The notes: generated by a model not told the origin, from the letters alone. Counted from the first letter of the stretch, positions 1 to 10,200 are shown. The stretch is 64,000 bases of DNA from an uncultured Holophagaceae bacterium (GCA_903913215.1 CAIWKE010000003.1:186001-250000), one strand, 5' to 3'. Translations and numbers: made by a program.

Positions 1-2
1 AG

Positions 3-248
3 TGGGACCGCCACGAAGCGCCCCCTATGGCCCAGGTGCCCAACTACCAGCGCGGCTACTCCAAGAACCACTACCCTGCGCCTGAGCGCCAGCCCCAGAT
101 CCACGCCGAGAACTACCGCTACCAGCCCCAGGAGCCAGTGGTGCGGGAGCACTACCAAGAGCATGTGGAAAGAGGCCGGGGCCCTGATAACCGCGAGGGC
201 AAGGGCAATGACAAGGAGCGCGGCCGCCGCGAGGAGCGCCCCCACTAA
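3..248 (+). CDS. C-terminal part of a Pro/Arg/Tyr-rich hypothetical protein (5' end outside window)
   Basis: The reading frame is open from the first bases of the window to a TAA at 246-248, so the gene begins upstream; an internal ATG at 27 is not needed as a start. The visible 81 residues are hydrophilic and low in complexity, rich in Pro, Arg, Glu, Tyr and His, with a strongly charged tail. This looks like the disordered tail of a longer protein. I do not recognise a family from this piece. A strong hairpin follows about 70 bases downstream, consistent with this being the end of a transcription unit. Confidence 0.55.
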   Translation, partial: WDRHEAPPMAQVPNYQRGYSKNHYPAPERQPQIHAENYRYQPQEPVVREHYQEHVERGRGPDNREGKGNDKERGRREERPH

Positions 249-682
249 CCAGGTCGGGACAAAACCCGGACGCAGCCGCAATGAAACCAGACAAGAATTC
301 ACGTTTGAACATCTACCCAGGGGCCGCTCACAGCGGCCCCTGATTTGTCCAAAAGCGAGTTTTCCATAGCAGTAGCCCGCAGCCGTGTTGCTTCCCGATC
401 AGCTGACAGTTTCTTACCAAAACCGATCGGGCCCTAAATACCGCTTAAAATATGCCCATCTGCTCCCGGCCCTGTTTACCGCGATTGCCCGGCCTAGCAG
501 TGCTGCTTGTCGTGTGGTGGTCATTCAGGATCAGGTTAGGCTCGAGGAGATGTCATGGGAGGTTTGCAGGATTATCCGACGCCAAGGAACATGGCGACGC
601 TCTATCCCAACCTGCTCCTGCCCATCGCCCATCCGCCCACCCGCCCACCCTTCTCCAGCCCCACATCTACCAGGCGTCCACC
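249..682. other. Intergenic region
   Basis: About 430 bases between the first gene and the methyltransferase. It holds the hairpin at 318-347. An upstream in-frame extension of the methyltransferase (from 452) exists but is Pro/Cys/Arg-rich and unlike the family, so it is treated as non-coding. No RNA gene or clear promoter was recognised. Confidence 0.5.
318..347 (+). terminator. Hairpin terminator after the first gene
   Basis: An 11-bp perfect stem (318-328 pairing with 332-342) with a 3-base loop is followed by a short T-containing stretch. The stem is very GC-rich; the T tract is weak, so efficiency is uncertain. Confidence 0.7.
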
Positions 683-1273
683 ATGCCCGACCATCTCAAG
701 CTCCTCCTGACTGAACTCGAGCGCTTTGGCGATACCAACGACCACCTCGTGCAGGATCGCCAGCGGCGCATGCTCAACATCACCCGGGATACGGGCGAGT
801 TCCTGTCGGTGCTCATCCGGGCCACGAGGGCCCGGGAGATCCTCGAGATCGGCACCTCCAACGGCTACTCCACCCTCTGGCTGGCTGAGGCTGCCCGCGT
901 CATCGCAGGCCATGTCACCACCGTGGAGGCTTCGGAGTTCAAGAGTGAACTGGCGTCTCGGAACTTCGCCCGCTCCGGCCTCACCCAACTCATTACCCAG
1001 ATGCAGGGGAACGCCAGCCCGATGCTGCTGCAGACCCCGGATGACAGCTTCGACTTCATCTTCCTGGACGCAGAGCGTTCCGAGTATCCCGCCCTCTGGC
1101 CAGAGCTCCGCCGGGTGGTGCGGCCCGGCCGCCTGCTGGTGGTGGACAACGCCCTCTCCCACGCTAGTGAGATGGCGCCCCTGCTGGAGCTGATCCAGGC
1201 GGATCCCACCTTCACCACGAGCCTGGTGCCCGTGGGGAAGGGGGAATTCCTGGCCATGCGGGCCTGGAGCTAG
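683..1273 (+). CDS. SAM-dependent O-methyltransferase, class I (family 3 type)
   Basis: Predicted 196-residue soluble enzyme that would move a methyl group from S-adenosylmethionine to a hydroxyl of a small molecule; the substrate cannot be told. The SAM-binding motif I is clear (ILEIGTSNGYSTLWLA, around residue 55), followed by an acidic residue after the next strand (TTVEAS), a motif with DFIFLDAER near residue 120 and the strand LLVVDNAL. This order is typical of caffeoyl-CoA-type/YrrM-like O-methyltransferases, which are about 200-220 residues. The start at ATG 683 was chosen because the family's N-terminal helix begins there. It converges with the dehydrogenase on the other strand; the stop codons overlap by a few bases. 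Confidence 0.85.
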   Translation: MPDHLKLLLTELERFGDTNDHLVQDRQRRMLNITRDTGEFLSVLIRATRAREILEIGTSNGYSTLWLAEAARVIAGHVTTVEASEFKSELASRNFARSGLTQLITQMQGNASPMLLQTPDDSFDFIFLDAERSEYPALWPELRRVVRPGRLLVVDNALSHASEMAPLLELIQADPTFTTSLVPVGKGEFLAMRAWS

Positions 1274-2313
1274 AGCGTCTTCAGATCCAGCACGAAGCGG
1301 TAGCGCACATCGTTCTTCATCATGCGCTCGTAGGCCTCATTGACCTGCTGGACAGGGATCAGCTCGATGTCTGAGACGATGCCGTGCTCGGCACAGAAGT
1401 CCAGCATCTCCTGGGTCTCCGCGATGCCACCGATGAGGGAGCCGCTGAGGGTGCGGCGGCCGAAGATGAGCGAGCCGGCGGCCACCGGCGTGGGCTCTGG
1501 GGGCACGCCCAGCAGCACCATGGCGCCTTCGATGCGGAGCAAACCCAGGTATTTGTTGTAGTCGTGGGGGGCGGAGATGGTGTCGATGATGAGGTCGAAC
1601 TGACCCGCCAGCCGCTTGAAGGTCTCATCATCCGACGTGAGCCCGAAGTGCTGGGCGCCCAGCTTGCGGGCATCGGCCTCCTTGGACTTGGAGGTGCTGA
1701 GCATGGTCACCTCAGCGCCCATGGCGGCGGCGAGCTTCACGGCCATGTGGCCCAGGCCGCCCAGCCCCACCACACCCACCTTGTCACCAGCCTTGGTCTT
1801 CCAGTGGCGCAGGGGCGAGTAGGTGGTGATGCCCGCGCAGAGCAGGGGCGCCACGGCGGCGAGATCCAGCTTGGGCGAGATGCTCAGGACGAAAGCCTCG
1901 TCTGTGACGATGGCGGAAGAGTAGCCGCCCTGGGTGGGCGTCACGCGGTCCATTTCGGTGCTGTTGTAGCTGAAGGCGGCGCCCTTCTGGCAGAACTGCT
2001 CCAGCTGGCGCTCACAGCTGGGGCAGGTGCGGCAGCTGTCCACCAGACAGCCGACGCCCGCCAGGTCGCCGACCTTGAACTTCTTCACGTGGGCCCCCAC
2101 AGCGGTCACGTGACCCACGATCTCGTGGCCCGGGACCATGGGGTACTTGGATCCGCCCCACTCATTGCGGACCTGGTGGATGTCCGAGTGGCAGATGCCG
2201 CAGTAGGCGATCTCGATCTGGACGTCGTGGGCGCCCACGCTGCGGCGCTCGAACTGGAAGGGCACGAGGGGGCTCGTGGCGGCGGTGGCCGCGTAGGCTT
2301 TGGCGAGGGTCAT
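1270..2313 (-). CDS. Zinc-dependent alcohol dehydrogenase (MDR family, YahK/cinnamyl-alcohol type)
   Basis: Predicted 347-residue cytosolic NAD(P)-dependent aldehyde reductase/alcohol dehydrogenase. Visible features: catalytic zinc ligand region CGICHSD, the GHE motif (PGHEIVGHV), a structural zinc Cys cluster (C-x5-C-x2-C pattern with further Cys), and the nucleotide-binding loop GLGGLGHMAVKLA near residue 180. The Ser/Lys-rich segment after the second strand (STSKSK) favours NADPH. Length matches the family. The start at 2313 follows an AAGGAG ribosome site; a longer upstream frame has no family resemblance. Exact substrate unknown; the family often handles aromatic and medium-chain aldehydes. 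Confidence 0.9.
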   Translation of the reverse strand: MTLAKAYAATAATSPLVPFQFERRSVGAHDVQIEIAYCGICHSDIHQVRNEWGGSKYPMVPGHEIVGHVTAVGAHVKKFKVGDLAGVGCLVDSCRTCPSCERQLEQFCQKGAAFSYNSTEMDRVTPTQGGYSSAIVTDEAFVLSISPKLDLAAVAPLLCAGITTYSPLRHWKTKAGDKVGVVGLGGLGHMAVKLAAAMGAEVTMLSTSKSKEADARKLGAQHFGLTSDDETFKRLAGQFDLIIDTISAPHDYNKYLGLLRIEGAMVLLGVPPEPTPVAAGSLIFGRRTLSGSLIGGIAETQEMLDFCAEHGIVSDIELIPVQQVNEAYERMMKNDVRYRFVLDLKTL

Positions 2314-2418
2314 GGAAGCTCCTTGATGCTGACCCTTCCACTCTAGCCCAGGGGTCCAGGGCGAACTTTTGGGTGCGTAGGGGTTGGCGAGGTGAAAATC
2401 CTCGGTGATCCTGGAGTC

Positions 2419-2928
2419 ATGACGCCCTTGACGACAGAGCATTTGACCATTCGCCCCTTCACCCTGGAGGACGCGCCCTTCATCCTGCGCCTTCTCAATG
2501 AGCCCTCGTTCATCGACAACATCGCCGACAAGGGCGTGCGGGACTTGGACCAGGCCCGGGACTATCTGCGGGGCGGGCCCTTGGCCAGCTATGCCGCCCA
2601 TGGGCACGGCCTCTGGCTGGTGGCCCACGCCGGCACCGGCAACCCCATGGGCATGTGCGGACTCATCCGGCGCGACACCTTGCCGGAGCTGGACCTGGGC
2701 TACGCCTTCTGCCCCGAATACTGGGGCCTGGGCTATGCCCGGGAGGCTGCCAAAGCCTGCCTAACCTGGGGCCGAGCGACCCTCGGCCTCCAGGGTGTGC
2801 TGGCCATCGTCTCCCCAGGCAATACCGCCTCCACCCGCCTGCTGGAGGACTTGGCCTTCCAGCACATGGGGAAAAGGGAACTGACGCCTGGTGATCATGT
2901 GGAGGTCTACCGGGTCGCCTTTGAATGA
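2419..2928 (+). CDS. GNAT N-acetyltransferase, RimJ/RimL-like
   Basis: Predicted 169-residue acetyl-CoA dependent acetyltransferase. The N-terminus (TEHLTIRPFTLEDAPFILRLLNEP) and the acetyl-CoA loop region (PEYWGLGYAREAAKA) are typical of the RimJ/RimL branch, which acetylates protein N-termini or small amines. A GTG at 2392 in the same frame is an alternative start; I prefer ATG 2419 because the family usually begins right before the first strand, although the GGAG in front of it is very close. It stands alone between the dehydrogenase (divergent) and the thioredoxin-like gene. Confidence 0.8.
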   Translation: MTPLTTEHLTIRPFTLEDAPFILRLLNEPSFIDNIADKGVRDLDQARDYLRGGPLASYAAHGHGLWLVAHAGTGNPMGMCGLIRRDTLPELDLGYAFCPEYWGLGYAREAAKACLTWGRATLGLQGVLAIVSPGNTASTRLLEDLAFQHMGKRELTPGDHVEVYRVAFE

Positions 2929-2987
2929 AGGCCAAAAAGGAACAATGAGACCCTCAGTAACATCTTATGACCAGCTCAGGAGTTCCC

Positions 2988-3557
2988 ATGCCCCGTCCCG
3001 CCACGCTCCCCGTCCTTGATTGGAAGGCCATCTTCGAGTCCGGACTAGACTATGCCGCCTGGCTGGCCGCGGCGGAATCGGGCACCCAGCGGGAGCTGCT
3101 GGTAGCCCAGCACGGGGCCCTGAGCCTGGAGCCCACCGTGGCGGCCCACCTGGGGGCCCTGCCCCGCCCCGTGCACGTGGTGGCCATCGCCGAGGACTGG
3201 TGCGGCGACGTGGTACGCCACGCGCCGGTTCTCCAGCGCATGGCCGAGGCCGGTGCCAACCTCAAGGTGCGAATCATCAGCCGCGAGCAGCACCCTGAGG
3301 TCTTCGTTCGCTTCCTCACCAATGGCGGCGAGGCCATCCCCAAGTTCATCTTCCTCAGCGAGCGCTTCATCGAATGCGGCAGTTGGGGCCCCATGCCCGA
3401 CGCCTGCCGGGAGCTCATCGCCCGCGGCAAGGCCTGCGGGGACGTGGCCGCCGCCCGCAAGAAAGTCGCCGTCCGCTGCGAGCAGGACGCCCAGTGCCGC
3501 GAAGTGGTGGCTGAGCTGCTTCACCTGGTGGACATCGCCGTCAGCCGCGAGCCCTAG
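2988..3557 (+). CDS. Thioredoxin-fold family protein
   Basis: Predicted 189-residue cytosolic protein of the thioredoxin superfamily (the TnrB/YbbN-unrelated 'thioredoxin family' with an EDWCGD motif). The motif VVAIAEDWCGDVVRHAP near residue 70 holds the first active-site Cys, but the second Cys of CxxC is absent (WCGDV), and the cis-Pro region is AIPKFIFLS. This pattern is common in PF14595-like proteins of unknown role. Start at 2988 is supported by a CAGGAG site five bases upstream; ATG 2967 is an in-frame alternative. The 3' end overlaps the convergent RNA methyltransferase by 17 bases. Confidence 0.75.
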   Translation: MPRPATLPVLDWKAIFESGLDYAAWLAAAESGTQRELLVAQHGALSLEPTVAAHLGALPRPVHVVAIAEDWCGDVVRHAPVLQRMAEAGANLKVRIISREQHPEVFVRFLTNGGEAIPKFIFLSERFIECGSWGPMPDACRELIARGKACGDVAAARKKVAVRCEQDAQCREVVAELLHLVDIAVSREP

Positions 3558-4338
3558 GATCCTCCATCATCTGGAACATCAGGATGGCCCCGGCGGCGGC
3601 CACATTGAGGCTGTCCATGCCGGAGGCCATGGAGATGGCTACGGACCGGGTGCACCTAGCCAACTGGACAGCGTCCAATCCCGTGTCTTCAGGCCCCATC
3701 ACCAAGGCGCACCGGGAGCTGGGCTGCCAGAACCTGGCATCTTCGGCTGCCGGCGTTAAGGCGGCGGCCACCACCTCGGCGCCGGCTTCGTGGGCTTGCC
3801 ATTCCGCCAGCAGGGCCCAAGGCTCATCCACCCTCCAGACAGGAATGCGCCAGACTGCGCCCATGGAGACGCGCACCGTGCGCCGCGTCCACTGGCCTGG
3901 CCCCGGTCCCGCCAGCACGCCATCCAGGCCCAGGGCTGCGGCGCTGCGCAGCAGGAGTCCCAGGTTCTCACTATCAAAGAGCCGCGGCAGGACGAGGAGC
4001 TTACGCGCCTTGACCAAATCCTCCAGGGGCGGTGGAGCCGGCACCTGGGCGCAGGCCATGAGGCCACGATGGAACGGGAAGCCCGCCAGCTCTGAAAGGG
4101 CCGCGGGTTCTGCCGTCAGCAGCTCCGCCTCCGTGGGCAGCTGCTCCTTGAGTGAGGCCGCTGCCGCCGTGGTCGCGGCGACGGAGATGACCTTCAGCCG
4201 CCCTGCCTGGGCGGTGCGCAGCAGGTCCTCCACCAGAATCCGGCCCTCGGCGATGAAGCAGGTTCCGAACTGGGGGTGCTCTCGCGTGGATGCGAAGCGC
4301 AGGTCTCGGTAGGGATCCCATGGATCAAATGTGCTCAT
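3541..4338 (-). CDS. SpoU/TrmH-type RNA 2'-O-methyltransferase
   Basis: Predicted 265-residue SPOUT-class methyltransferase acting on tRNA or rRNA ribose. The three SPOUT signatures are visible: motif 1 with LFDSENLGLLLRSAAALG (usual N-x-G-x-x-x-R-x-A), motif 2 CALVMGPEDTGL, and motif 3 SVAISMASGMDSLNVAAAGAILMFQ. The N-terminal part resembles the substrate-binding domain seen in such enzymes (F-I-A-E-G-R-I-L-V-E-D-L). The start at 4338 gives the usual length; the frame runs 45 codons further upstream without family character. Which RNA position is modified cannot be told. Confidence 0.85.
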   Translation of the reverse strand: MSTFDPWDPYRDLRFASTREHPQFGTCFIAEGRILVEDLLRTAQAGRLKVISVAATTAAAASLKEQLPTEAELLTAEPAALSELAGFPFHRGLMACAQVPAPPPLEDLVKARKLLVLPRLFDSENLGLLLRSAAALGLDGVLAGPGPGQWTRRTVRVSMGAVWRIPVWRVDEPWALLAEWQAHEAGAEVVAAALTPAAEDARFWQPSSRCALVMGPEDTGLDAVQLARCTRSVAISMASGMDSLNVAAAGAILMFQMMEDPRARG

Positions 4339-5037
4339 GGGTCCAGGGTAGCGGTGCGGCGCACGTTTCGGGTCGGCGACCCAAAGGGTAGCTCTCTCGC
4401 ACCCTGGAACCGAGGCGATGCTTGTGGCTACAGGAATTATCGTGCCCCAAGTTTTCGGGCCACTGGATCCCATTTTGGGCAGCCTGTGATTCCCACCCTC
4501 GGGATGATCAAGATGCGGGTCTCGCTAATGACAAATCCGATAAATATTTAGGTTCAGAATCGCCTAATTATTTTTATGGCATTTTTTGCCGTGCATTATT
4601 TTTATAGATTGATCGCGTGTTAATACGTATTTCTTTCGGTAACACAGATTGACTTTAGATTCGCCTGACCGCATCTTTTATTTCCAGTAGGAGGCCTTTG
4701 CTCCATTGTTCTTTTTGAAATACTTTTATGACCCTTCAATTGTACTCGCAGGCCGATTCTATCCTCTGGAGCCATGCTTGAGAATGCCATTTCACGCCCA
4801 TGGAAACCACCCCACCCACCCTTTGATCAACTGTTTTACGACCCCAAGCCTGACGCTTCGAGGCTCCGCCATCTTCAATCGCCTAGCTTCCAAATCCTCC
4901 TGCCGAGCGCAGGTTGCCTCACAGGATCCAATCCTCCATTTTGTGGTCCCTCCCCTGCATGACCCGCTGGCTGCTGACCTCCTATCCCGGTCCGAGTGGG
5001 CTGTTGCAGATGGACCTGCTTTTTCGAGGAGCCTCCA
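4339..5037. other. Intergenic region with an AT-rich core
   Basis: About 700 bases between the RNA methyltransferase (leaving leftwards) and the dehydratase gene. The segment 4530-4740 is strikingly AT-rich for this genome and contains a perfect 10-bp palindrome (AATACGTATT, 4622-4631) and a TTGACT hexamer at 4649-4654 followed 17 bases on by only a weak -10 (CATCTT). This is the likely promoter/control region of the dehydratase gene. The small reading frames in it show no protein character. Confidence 0.45.
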
Positions 5038-7131
5038 GTGACTGCTGAAGTGAATTCCCAGCCTCAGTCCCTACTCGGATCACTCCTGGTAGTGGGCACC
5101 AGACCCAATGTCCGTCAGGCTGTGAAACTCACGTTGGACGCGGGTCTTGCGGCTGTCGCCTGGGTGGCGGCCACCAGTCTGGTTCTGGGTGTGCTTCCTA
5201 CGTTCAGTTCGTTACTCATCTGGGTCGCCTTCGCCATGGTCGTGAATGTCGCCTTCCAGCACACGCGACAGCACTACCGCCTGATGGGTTACCTCGAACT
5301 GAGGTCGCTGCTCCTAAGCATGCTGGCCCTGGTCCTGGTTCCAGCGGGGCTCTTTCTACTGGATCGCCAAGTCGGACTTGGCATCCAGCATCCGAATGTC
5401 ACCCTCTGTGGCGGTCTGCTCACCGTCCTGAATTGGGTGGGGATTCGAGCCGCTTCCGTAGATTATTTCAAGCATCGGTATCTGAAGAAAAGGCCCCACC
5501 GTCCCACCACCGACCGTCGAAAGACGCTCCGGCACGGTTCTTCCGCGAATGATCTGGCACTGCGGACCCTCATTGTCGGAGCTGGGCAAGCAGGGGCCCA
5601 ACTCTGTCAGGAGCTGCAGTCGAACCCGAACATGAGGAGCCGGGTCGTCGGCTTTGTGGATGATGCGCTCGAAAAGCAGGGCGTCAGGATCCAGGGCGTA
5701 CCGGTGCTGGGAACCTCCGAACTGCTTCCAACCATCATCAAGGAATCGGGGGCCACCCAGGTGATTCTCGCCATCCCCAGCGCCCCCGGATCCCGCATCC
5801 GGGCGTTGGCCAAGATCCTCCGCTCGCAGGATGTCCGAGTGAAGACCCTGCCGAGCATGCAGAGCCTCCTTAGCAAGGAAGGCGGCAAGCAGGAGCTTCG
5901 CGACATCGCCATCGAGGACCTGCTCCGGCGGGATTCCATCACCCTCGACCTGGACTCGATCCACCAGGCCCTGGAGAATTCGGTCGTGCTCATCACCGGG
6001 GCAGGAGGCTCCATCGGCAGCGAGCTGGCCCGACAGGTGGCCCAGTTCAATCCCTCTCGCCTGATCCTTCTGGGCAGGGGTGAAAACAGCCTCTGGCACG
6101 TTGAGCGGAGCCTTCGGCGTCAGTTTCCAGAACTGGTCCTGGAGGTTGAGCTGTGTGACATCCGGAACGCCAACCGCCTCCAGCAGACCTTTGAGACCTG
6201 GTGCCCCCAGTTCGTGTTCCACGCTGCGGCCCACAAGCACGTTCCCTATCTGGAACGCCACCCGGAAGAGGGCATCGAGAACAACATCTTCGGCACCATG
6301 AATGTGCTCAAGGCGGCGAAAGCCATCGGGGTCAAGAAATTCGTCAATATCTCCACGGACAAGGCGGTCAACCCCACCAGCGTGTTGGGGGCTACTAAGC
6401 GCATCGCAGAGTTCCTTGTTCTCCGGGCATCGGAAGAGGAAGGCGAGGAAGGCCAGTATGTGAGCGTCAGGTTCGGAAACGTCCTGGGCAGCCGCGGCAG
6501 TGTCATCCCCCTCTTCCATGACCAGATCCGCCACGGGGGCCCCCTCACGGTCACCCACCCGGACATGACCCGCTACTTCATGACCATCCCGGAAGCCAGC
6601 CAACTGGTGCTCCAGGCGGGGATCCTGGGCCAGTCCGGGAAGGTCTTCGTCCTCGACATGGGTGAGCCCGTCCACATCGTGGACCTGGCGACGGACATGG
6701 CGATTCTTTCAGGGATGACCCCCGGCTTCGATATCGACATCAACTTTTCAGGGATCCGTCCTGGAGAGAAGCTCTTCGAGGAACTCTTCATGGAGAATGA
6801 GCAGCGGCCTTCGGACGTTCATGCAAAGGTCTTCGAGGCTGTCCCTGAGACCAGGAGCCGGAAGGTTCTGGAACGGGTGCTGCGGTCCATGCGCGAGGCC
6901 TTGACGCTGCCCGATGGCATGCTCCGCCGTCAGGCCATTCTCAATGGATTCATGGAACTCGTGCCAGCTTACAACCCATCCCCCTCTGGGCTGGGAAGGT
7001 ATCTCTCGGCAGCGCCGACTCCCACCCTGGAAACCCAGGATCCCGGGGAGGAACTGAACCCTGAGGGTGTGGTGCCTTCCAAGATCGTGGTACTCCGACC
7101 CAACTATCCTTTCGCCCAAGCCGAATCATGA
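5038..7131 (+). CDS. Membrane-bound UDP-sugar 4,6-dehydratase / polysaccharide biosynthesis protein (WbpM/PglF/CapD type)
   Basis: Predicted 697-residue inner-membrane enzyme that probably removes water from UDP-GlcNAc (or similar) to give a UDP-4-keto-6-deoxy sugar, the entry point to bacillosamine/QuiNAc/FucNAc-type sugars. Four hydrophobic segments occupy about the first 130 residues, then a Rossmann-like domain (VGAGQAGAQLCQEL), then the catalytic SDR domain with ITGAGGSIGSELARQ and STDKAVNP. In the catalytic motif the residue normally Met (or Tyr) before G-x-x-K reads Leu (VLGATK). Length fits the 'long' family. The GTG start at 5038 is preceded by AGGAG six bases away; an upstream GTG at 4996 has no such site. 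A hairpin follows the stop codon. Confidence 0.88.
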   Translation: MTAEVNSQPQSLLGSLLVVGTRPNVRQAVKLTLDAGLAAVAWVAATSLVLGVLPTFSSLLIWVAFAMVVNVAFQHTRQHYRLMGYLELRSLLLSMLALVLVPAGLFLLDRQVGLGIQHPNVTLCGGLLTVLNWVGIRAASVDYFKHRYLKKRPHRPTTDRRKTLRHGSSANDLALRTLIVGAGQAGAQLCQELQSNPNMRSRVVGFVDDALEKQGVRIQGVPVLGTSELLPTIIKESGATQVILAIPSAPGSRIRALAKILRSQDVRVKTLPSMQSLLSKEGGKQELRDIAIEDLLRRDSITLDLDSIHQALENSVVLITGAGGSIGSELARQVAQFNPSRLILLGRGENSLWHVERSLRRQFPELVLEVELCDIRNANRLQQTFETWCPQFVFHAAAHKHVPYLERHPEEGIENNIFGTMNVLKAAKAIGVKKFVNISTDKAVNPTSVLGATKRIAEFLVLRASEEEGEEGQYVSVRFGNVLGSRGSVIPLFHDQIRHGGPLTVTHPDMTRYFMTIPEASQLVLQAGILGQSGKVFVLDMGEPVHIVDLATDMAILSGMTPGFDIDINFSGIRPGEKLFEELFMENEQRPSDVHAKVFEAVPETRSRKVLERVLRSMREALTLPDGMLRRQAILNGFMELVPAYNPSPSGLGRYLSAAPTPTLETQDPGEELNPEGVVPSKIVVLRPNYPFAQAES

Positions 7132-7166
7132 AGCGTGGGAGCAGCCTTGAGGGCCACTCCCACGCT
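7132..7166. terminator. Hairpin directly after the dehydratase stop codon
   Basis: A 10-bp perfect stem (AGCGTGGGAG at 7132-7141 with its complement at 7157-7166) around a 15-base loop. It lies between two converging genes and could serve either strand; no clear T tract follows. Confidence 0.55.
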
Positions 7167-7246
7167 CATTCACGTCCACTAGCCTAGGGTTACTGAGCAG
7201 GAAGGGGAGGTGTCAGGTCGGCCAGGCGATGCCGAAGGACTGACTT

Positions 7247-10200
7247 CTATTTCTGGATGCCGATGAGGGCGGTATTGATGCCGGGGAAGCCGGGGATGGC
7301 GAACATCGGGCTTCCAGACTGGAGACTGAAGTCGAGGTTCGCCGGGTTGGTGAAGAGGGGGTTCTGACTGATGTTCGAGCCGACCTGGGTGAAGAAGGTG
7401 GTGATGGCACCCATCGAAGGCGCGTAGTTCGAGGTTTGACGATAGGCATCGGTGGATCCGCCAAACTGGAGATTTCCGTAGCAGACCGAGTTTTCCGGTT
7501 CCAGCCAGTGCGATCCAGGCAGCTGAGCGTAGGTATTCGGGATCACTGCCAGGTTCGGATAGGCTGTCGACCAGGGCGCCGACTGGTAGTTGTAGTACTG
7601 CAGCTTCTGCAGGAAGTTGGTCTGCGACCCTGAGCTGTTGTTGTTGATGCTGAAGATCACGTTGCTGATGTCGATTCCGTACCAATGCCCGTAGCTGATG
7701 TTGTAGCGGGTCTGCACGTCCCGGCCACCATTGTGCTGGATTCCGCACAACTGGCCTGACTTGTAGAGGATGTTCCCTTCAATGTCGACGCCGCTGCCGC
7801 CCCCATCGATATAAATGCCTGAGATGAAGCCACCCAGAGGCCCACCACAGTTGAAGATGAGGTTGTTCTTGATCTGGTTCCCCTGGGTACCCCACTCACA
7901 TCCGGAGGTGTAGATGGCCCCGGCATCGCTCGTAAACTGGTCGACATCGTAGATCTTGTTGTACTGGATCGTGTGGCTGCTGCCGCTGTAGATGATGGCG
8001 TCATGCGGGCCTCTGTGAATCTCGTTGTGCTGTACCGTGATGCCCATGCAAAGGGGATTGTAGTCATTATCCTGCAGGATCTGGATGGCCGGCTGGTAGG
8101 TCCAGAAGAGCCGCCCGAAGGACTGGAACTGGCAGTTCTCGATGAGCGTTCCACTGGGAGTCAGGGTGCTGCGATTGCCCCCCCAGGTCGACACGCCACC
8201 TTGACCGAGCTGTCGGAAATCACAGGCTTCAACAACATTCGAGGAGCCGCTCAGGACCAGCCCATAGCCGCCACTGTTCCAGAACTGGCAAGTATTGAAG
8301 CTTACGGACTGGCAGTTGGTGGCCGAGATCGCCAGGTCCTTGTCAGCCTCAAAGGAGATGCCCTGCCAGGTGATCCCAGTGCAGCCCGCCATCTGGACGA
8401 TGGGTGTCTGCAGTGTGGAGAGGATCACTTCCGTGGGAAGCACGTCACCGAGGGGACGCATGTAGAGGCGGGCATTGACGCGGTCGATGAAGTAGTCGCC
8501 GGGTGCCGTGAGCTCTTCCAGCAAGTTGTAGATGAAGAAGGGCTGACCGGTGCGGCTTCCGAGCGTTGGGGCATTGGCCAGGGAAATGGTTCCCGTGCTC
8601 GGGTTGAAGGAACTTATGGGGCAATGGTCCCCCCACCAACTCCAGTAACTGAGGCCGTAATACATCGCTTCCGAAGCATTCCACTTGCTCATTTCAGGGG
8701 TGGAAACGGTGATCTGGCTGGCCCCATTCGAACCTTGGATCAGCATGAGGCCGGGAAGGGGTGCAGAACCATCTGCCGGGGTAGCGTAGGCTAGGCCACT
8801 GGCGCCGACAACACCCTCAAAGCGGCCGACGGGTCCTGCGAGGTTGTCATAGGCTCCGAAGTAGACCGACCCGGCCGCATTGGAGATCTGCCACTGGGGG
8901 CCACCAGGATCGGCGCCAATGGTCCAGGTCGTTCCACCCTTCGTCAGCTGATAATGGGCCCGGCCTGAGGCATCCAGGCCCGCGTAGGCATAGGTGCCAG
9001 TCACGTCCGGCGTAACCGATCCCGACACGACGATGGAAGCCTGAATGGAGAGATTCACCAATTTGGGATCCACAGCCTTGGGGTAGCGAGCCAGAGTGAG
9101 TGGGACACCGTTGGCGAAGACTTCCATGGCCTGGTTGGTGCCTCCCGACTGGACCGAGCTATGACGGCTCGCGAAGGATCCAAGACTTGCCTTATAGGCA
9201 CTCAGGTCTGCCACGTAGATCAAGGACCGGGTGTTGGCATCCAGCCGCGACCAGTTCGGATCCGCACTGGTGACCGGTTGCAGAGCCGAAACCGGCAGGG
9301 AGACACCACCCACCAGACGCGGCTGTTCCCCAGGGTAGGCCGCCCACTGGACGGGGGCCGCCGCGGTGCCGGAGTCTGCCGCGCCCAAGGTCAGGCTGGC
9401 CGAACGCTGATAGACGCCACCCCGGAGCAGGACCGTCAGGCTGCCTGACTTCGCTGTAATCGCCTTCTGGATCAGGGCCTGCGCCCCCTCCAAGGTGGTC
9501 GGCGCCGCCAACGTTCCAGGGTTCCCCTGCAGGCCTGTCGGAGACACGATGATCCCGCTGCCCGCCACGACCGCCAGCACCGTCACCGAGGCCGTAGCGC
9601 TCTTGGTGGTGTCCTGCACACTGGAGGCCGTCACCACATCGGTGCCGCTTGTGCTGGGCGCCGTGTAGAGGCCGGTGCTGCTGACGCTGCCCCGCTGCGC
9701 CGTCCAGGTCACCGCAGAGCTGAAGCTCCCCGAGCCCGTCACGGTGGCCGTGAACTGGTTCAGACCGCCCGTATTAAGGGAGAGGCTGGCCGGGCTCAGG
9801 GTCACAGCGCTGATGCTGATGGCGACCACAGTGATGTTAGAGGTCGCGCTCTTGGTGCTGTCCTGCCCGCTGGTGGCTGTCACCACGTCAGTGCCGCTCG
9901 TGCTGGGCGCCGTGTAGAGGCCGGTGCTGCTGATGCTGCCCCGCTGCGCCGTCCAGGTCACCGCCGTGCTGAAACTCCCCGTGCCCGTCACGCCGGCCGT
10001 GAACTGCTTCTGGCCGCCTGTGCTTAAGGAGAGGCTGGCCGGGCTCAGGGCCACAGCGCTGATGCTGGTGCTGACTGCCACAGTGATGCTGGAGGTCGCG
10101 CTCTTGGTGCTGTCCTGCACGCTGGTGGCTGTCACCACGTCGGTGCCGCTCGTGCTGGGCGCCGTGTAGAGGCCGGTGCTGCTGACGCTGCCCCGCTGCG

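Noticed and set aside
452-682. N-terminal extension of the O-methyltransferase
   Set aside because: The added residues are Cys/Pro/Arg-rich and absent from the family; ATG 683 matches the expected start.
1384-2346. Long plus-strand frame of 320 codons opposite the alcohol dehydrogenase
   Set aside because: It is the codon-biased shadow of a real GC-rich gene; the translation is His/Gly/Ala-rich with no domain, while the minus-strand frame has all dehydrogenase motifs.
4577-4590. TGGCATTTTTTGCC as a second sigma-54 promoter ahead of the dehydratase
   Set aside because: Only three bases separate the TGGCAT and TTGC elements, two fewer than required, and it is about 450 bases from the start codon; it is better seen as a small AT-rich palindrome.
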